The translations under genes were made by a program, and so were the position numbers. A stretch of 21,725 nucleotides of DNA from Pseudomonadota bacterium (GTDB lineage: Bacteria; Myxococcota; Polyangia; Polyangiales; Polyangiaceae): the NCBI GenBank assembly GCA_023419055.1, contig JAEZYO010000931.1:1-21725 (forward strand), given 5' to 3'. The notes beneath the pieces are model-generated. The model worked only from the letters and a program-made list of their open reading frames with translations. It was not told the origin of the DNA and ran no database searches. Position 1 is the stretch's first letter; every line of letters begins with the position of its first letter. Shown here in pieces: positions 19,729-21,725 of this stretch.

Positions 19729-21725
19729 TCCGCGTACGAGCCACTCCTCAAGAAGCCGAAGGCCCCTCCCGCCCCGCCGCGCGCGACCGTCGCGAGCAAA
19801 CGCCCGCAGCCGCCGATCCAGACCGCGCTTGAAGTGAGCGAGCCGGGCGACGCCCTCGAGCTCGAAGCCGACCGAGTCGCGGACCACGTCTTACGCAGCG
19901 CGGGCCCTAGTCCCCGAATGAGCGCTGCCTCTGCCGCTCGCCTGGATCGTGAAGCGGACACGGAGGACGAATATGGACCGGAACATAACTCACTCATAGT
20001 GCAGGCGATGCTGCAGCGCATGTGCGCGAAGTGCGAGGCCGAAGACGAGAAGGAGGACGAGACGCCGCCTGGCAAGCTGCAGCGGCAGGCGCTCACCGTT
20101 CAGCGAGAATGCGTTGATTGCTCCGAGAACGAGGAAGAAGAGCAGGTCCAGCGCGAAGCCGCGGCGCCTGGTCTGACCGCGGCAGCCGCGATGCCGCAAT
20201 TCCAGGCCTCGCTGAGCAGCGCGAGAGCGAGCGGGGGCGAGGCGCTACCGAGCGCGGTACGCAGCTTCATGGAGCCGCGCTTCGGGCAGGATTTTCGCGG
20301 AGTGCGCGTGCATCGCGACGCGACGGCGAGCGAGCTCACCGAGCGCGTGCAGGCCAAAGCGTTCACGGTGGGCAAGGACGTCTTCTTCCGCCGAGGGCAC
20401 TTCGAGCCGAGCAGCGAGCAAGGCAAGCGCCTCATCGCGCACGAGCTCACTCACGTCGTCCAGCAGCGTGAGGGCATGCGCAGCGTTCAGAGGGAGATCC
20501 TGCAGAGGCAGGAGGCGGAGCCGGCGACGACGACAGCACGCCCGCGCTCTGCAGCCGACCTCCTCGAGCCCGGCGACCTCACCCGCGTCAGGTCCAAGAC
20601 CGGCATCCGTCTGGGCAAGGAAGCCGACCTTGGCGTCGTGGCCGGCGTCGTCGCCGACAACACGTTGGTGCAGGTGCTCGAGACCGCCGAGAACGGCAGC
20701 AAGCTCAAGGTCGGCACCTTTGTCGAGGGTCGAGTCGGAAAGCCCATCGGCTGGACGCCGCGCCGATTTCTAGGCGCCAAAGAGGTGGGGGCGGCTCCGC
20801 CTCAGCCAACCACACCCGCCACGCGGCAGGGCCAGATCCAAGCGGAGACCGAGCGGCTGCTCGACGCCTTGGAGCAAGGCGGCGAGCCGGGCTTGCAAGC
20901 AGCGCTGCGAGCGCTGGAAAGCACGGCGCCCAGCGACGTGTTCGTCGCCGTGGCGCAAGCGGTCGAAGCTCAGCTCGGGCCTGGCGCCACTAGCCCAGGC
21001 CGGCGGCACTTTCTGGAGTTTGCTCAGCCGCGCAATGTCCTCGGACACCGCGCACCGGGCGTCGTCCTGCCGCTGGTCGCCGGAACCCTGCAAGCCTTCT
21101 CCGACCGCCTCCAGGCCTTCGGCAAGGGCCTCGTCGCCGGCTTGAGGGAATCGGGCGTAGGCGATTCGGATATCGAGCGCTTCGTCGGCAAGCTCGCCCA
21201 GAGCCAGGTCGTCAACGTCGTCACCTTCAACTCGATCTTCATGGCCGGCGCGGTCAAGGGCGTCGTCGATGATGTGGCGGGAACGTTCAAGCTACTGGCC
21301 GATCTCTTTTCCGATCCGCACCGCGTGCTGGGCGAAATCGACCAGGTGATCCGCGCCTTTCTCAGCGACAACCAGGTCGCCTTCGCCCTCGGCAAGGACA
21401 TCGGCCAAAACTTCGCCAAGTCCTTTCAGGCCCTGAGCCAAAGGAACGCCGTCAGCTTCAGCTTCGAGCTCGGCAAAATCGTCGGGCCCGCCCTGATCGG
21501 CGTCGCGATCGCCATTGCGACGGGCGGAGCGGGCCTGGCAGGAACGCTCGCCTCCCGCCTACCGACGTTCTTCAGAACGCTTCGGACCTTGAGCGGGAGA
21601 GGCGTCGGCCGGCTGAGAGCCCTGGGCAAGCGCGCGAGGCCCGGTCACGCGCCGGACGTTCCCAGACCCGGCCCCAAGGTGGCGCCACCCGAAGCTCCCG
21701 AGCTTGGACCAGGTCCGAACTCTCG
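19726..21725 (+). CDS. DUF4157 protein, probable eCIS-type effector or polymorphic toxin, 3'-truncated
   Basis: An open frame of at least 666 codons continues past the window. Residues 1-35 are Lys/Pro-rich. Residues 38-57 (SEPGDALELEADRVADHVLR) are the usual leader of DUF4157 proteins. Two CxxC pairs follow (MCAKCE, Cys100/103; ECVDCSE, Cys129/132), each trailed by acidic runs. DUF4157 proper spans about 170-248: LPSAVRSFMEPRFGQDFRGVRVHRD, AFTVGKDVFF and the metallopeptidase-like HELTHVVQQ (His239, Glu240, His243). Residues 278-350 look like a bacterial SH3 domain (RVRSKTGIRLGKEADLG, KLKVGT, IGWTPRRFLG). A helical middle follows, with a hydrophobic Gly/Ala segment near 580-610 (VGPALIGVAIAIATGGAGLAG) and a Pro-rich linker at the end. 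Known: DUF4157 is associated with extracellular contractile injection systems and toxin-like proteins. A C-terminal toxin domain beyond the edge is inferred. Confidence 0.88.
   Translation, partial: MSAYEPLLKKPKAPPAPPRATVASKRPQPPIQTALEVSEPGDALELEADRVADHVLRSAGPSPRMSAASAARLDREADTEDEYGPEHNSLIVQAMLQRMCAKCEAEDEKEDETPPGKLQRQALTVQRECVDCSENEEEEQVQREAAAPGLTAAAAMPQFQASLSSARASGGEALPSAVRSFMEPRFGQDFRGVRVHRDATASELTERVQAKAFTVGKDVFFRRGHFEPSSEQGKRLIAHELTHVVQQREGMRSVQREILQRQEAEPATTTARPRSAADLLEPGDLTRVRSKTGIRLGKEADLGVVAGVVADNTLVQVLETAENGSKLKVGTFVEGRVGKPIGWTPRRFLGAKEVGAAPPQPTTPATRQGQIQAETERLLDALEQGGEPGLQAALRALESTAPSDVFVAVAQAVEAQLGPGATSPGRRHFLEFAQPRNVLGHRAPGVVLPLVAGTLQAFSDRLQAFGKGLVAGLRESGVGDSDIERFVGKLAQSQVVNVVTFNSIFMAGAVKGVVDDVAGTFKLLADLFSDPHRVLGEIDQVIRAFLSDNQVAFALGKDIGQNFAKSFQALSQRNAVSFSFELGKIVGPALIGVAIAIATGGAGLAGTLASRLPTFFRTLRTLSGRGVGRLRALGKRARPGHAPDVPRPGPKVAPPEAPELGPGPNS

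Noticed and set aside
19726..21725. Active zinc metalloprotease from HELTH alone
   Set aside because: DUF4157 domains carry the HExxH form, but a third ligand is not evident here and proteolytic activity is not established, so I call only the domain.

Overview
The window is high in G+C and dense with genes on both strands. It reads as a chromosomal segment of a Gram-negative, myxobacteria-like organism (Myxococcota, probably class Polyangia). The clues are Gly/Ser-rich spacer lipoproteins with a LamG domain, a DUF1592/DUF1552 secreted pair, the CPDDPNK...CGCG linker, a multicopy-type HNH endonuclease ending in LRCQAHNALAAEDDFGR, and a DUF4157 protein. This placement is inferred from protein families; no rRNA or tRNA gene is present.

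Layout. 1-1023 (minus): 3'-truncated LamG lipoprotein. 1149-3668 (minus): DUF3516-type DEAD/DEAH helicase. 3731-4333 (plus): small alpha/beta hydrolase, overlapping tail to tail a SnoaL-like ester cyclase (4323-4739, minus). A LysR regulator (4834-5769, plus) is divergent from the cyclase and its 3' end overlaps a zinc-ribbon membrane protein (5702-5989, minus). 6192-6626: small acidic protein. 6886-7716: second alpha/beta hydrolase. 7726-8247 (minus): cytoplasmic DsbA-like protein. 8328-9617: CLC antiporter of the probable fluoride (CLC-F) branch.

9676-12532 is a three-gene operon: a DprE1-like FAD oxidase followed by two SDR reductases, 246 aa each. This resembles the decaprenylphosphoryl-ribose to -arabinose epimerisation pair of mycobacteria. 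12624-13549 is an ArsR-type regulator translationally coupled (ATGA) to an AHSA1/SRPBCC protein, behind a three-half-site operator. 13812-17041 is a coupled (ATGA) DUF1592 lipoprotein and DUF1552 Tat-exported protein. 17141-17908 is an unidentified helical protein.

17909-18429 holds no convincing gene. It contains seven CCCGTACC boxes spaced every 21-22 bp and an inverted repeat. An HNH endonuclease gene (18430-19478, minus) is broken by a frameshift and an apparent internal deletion. The last gene (19726 to the window end, plus) is a DUF4157 protein with HELTH, paired CxxC motifs, an SH3-like region and a hydrophobic segment. It is probably an effector or polymorphic toxin whose C-terminal domain lies outside the window. 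Between it and the HNH remnant lies a 34-bp near-perfect palindrome with clustered GACCAGAC boxes. The most promising candidate for something new is the DUF4157 gene with this operator-like region. The DprE1/DprE2-like operon, whose oxidase lacks the benzothiazinone-target cysteine, is next.
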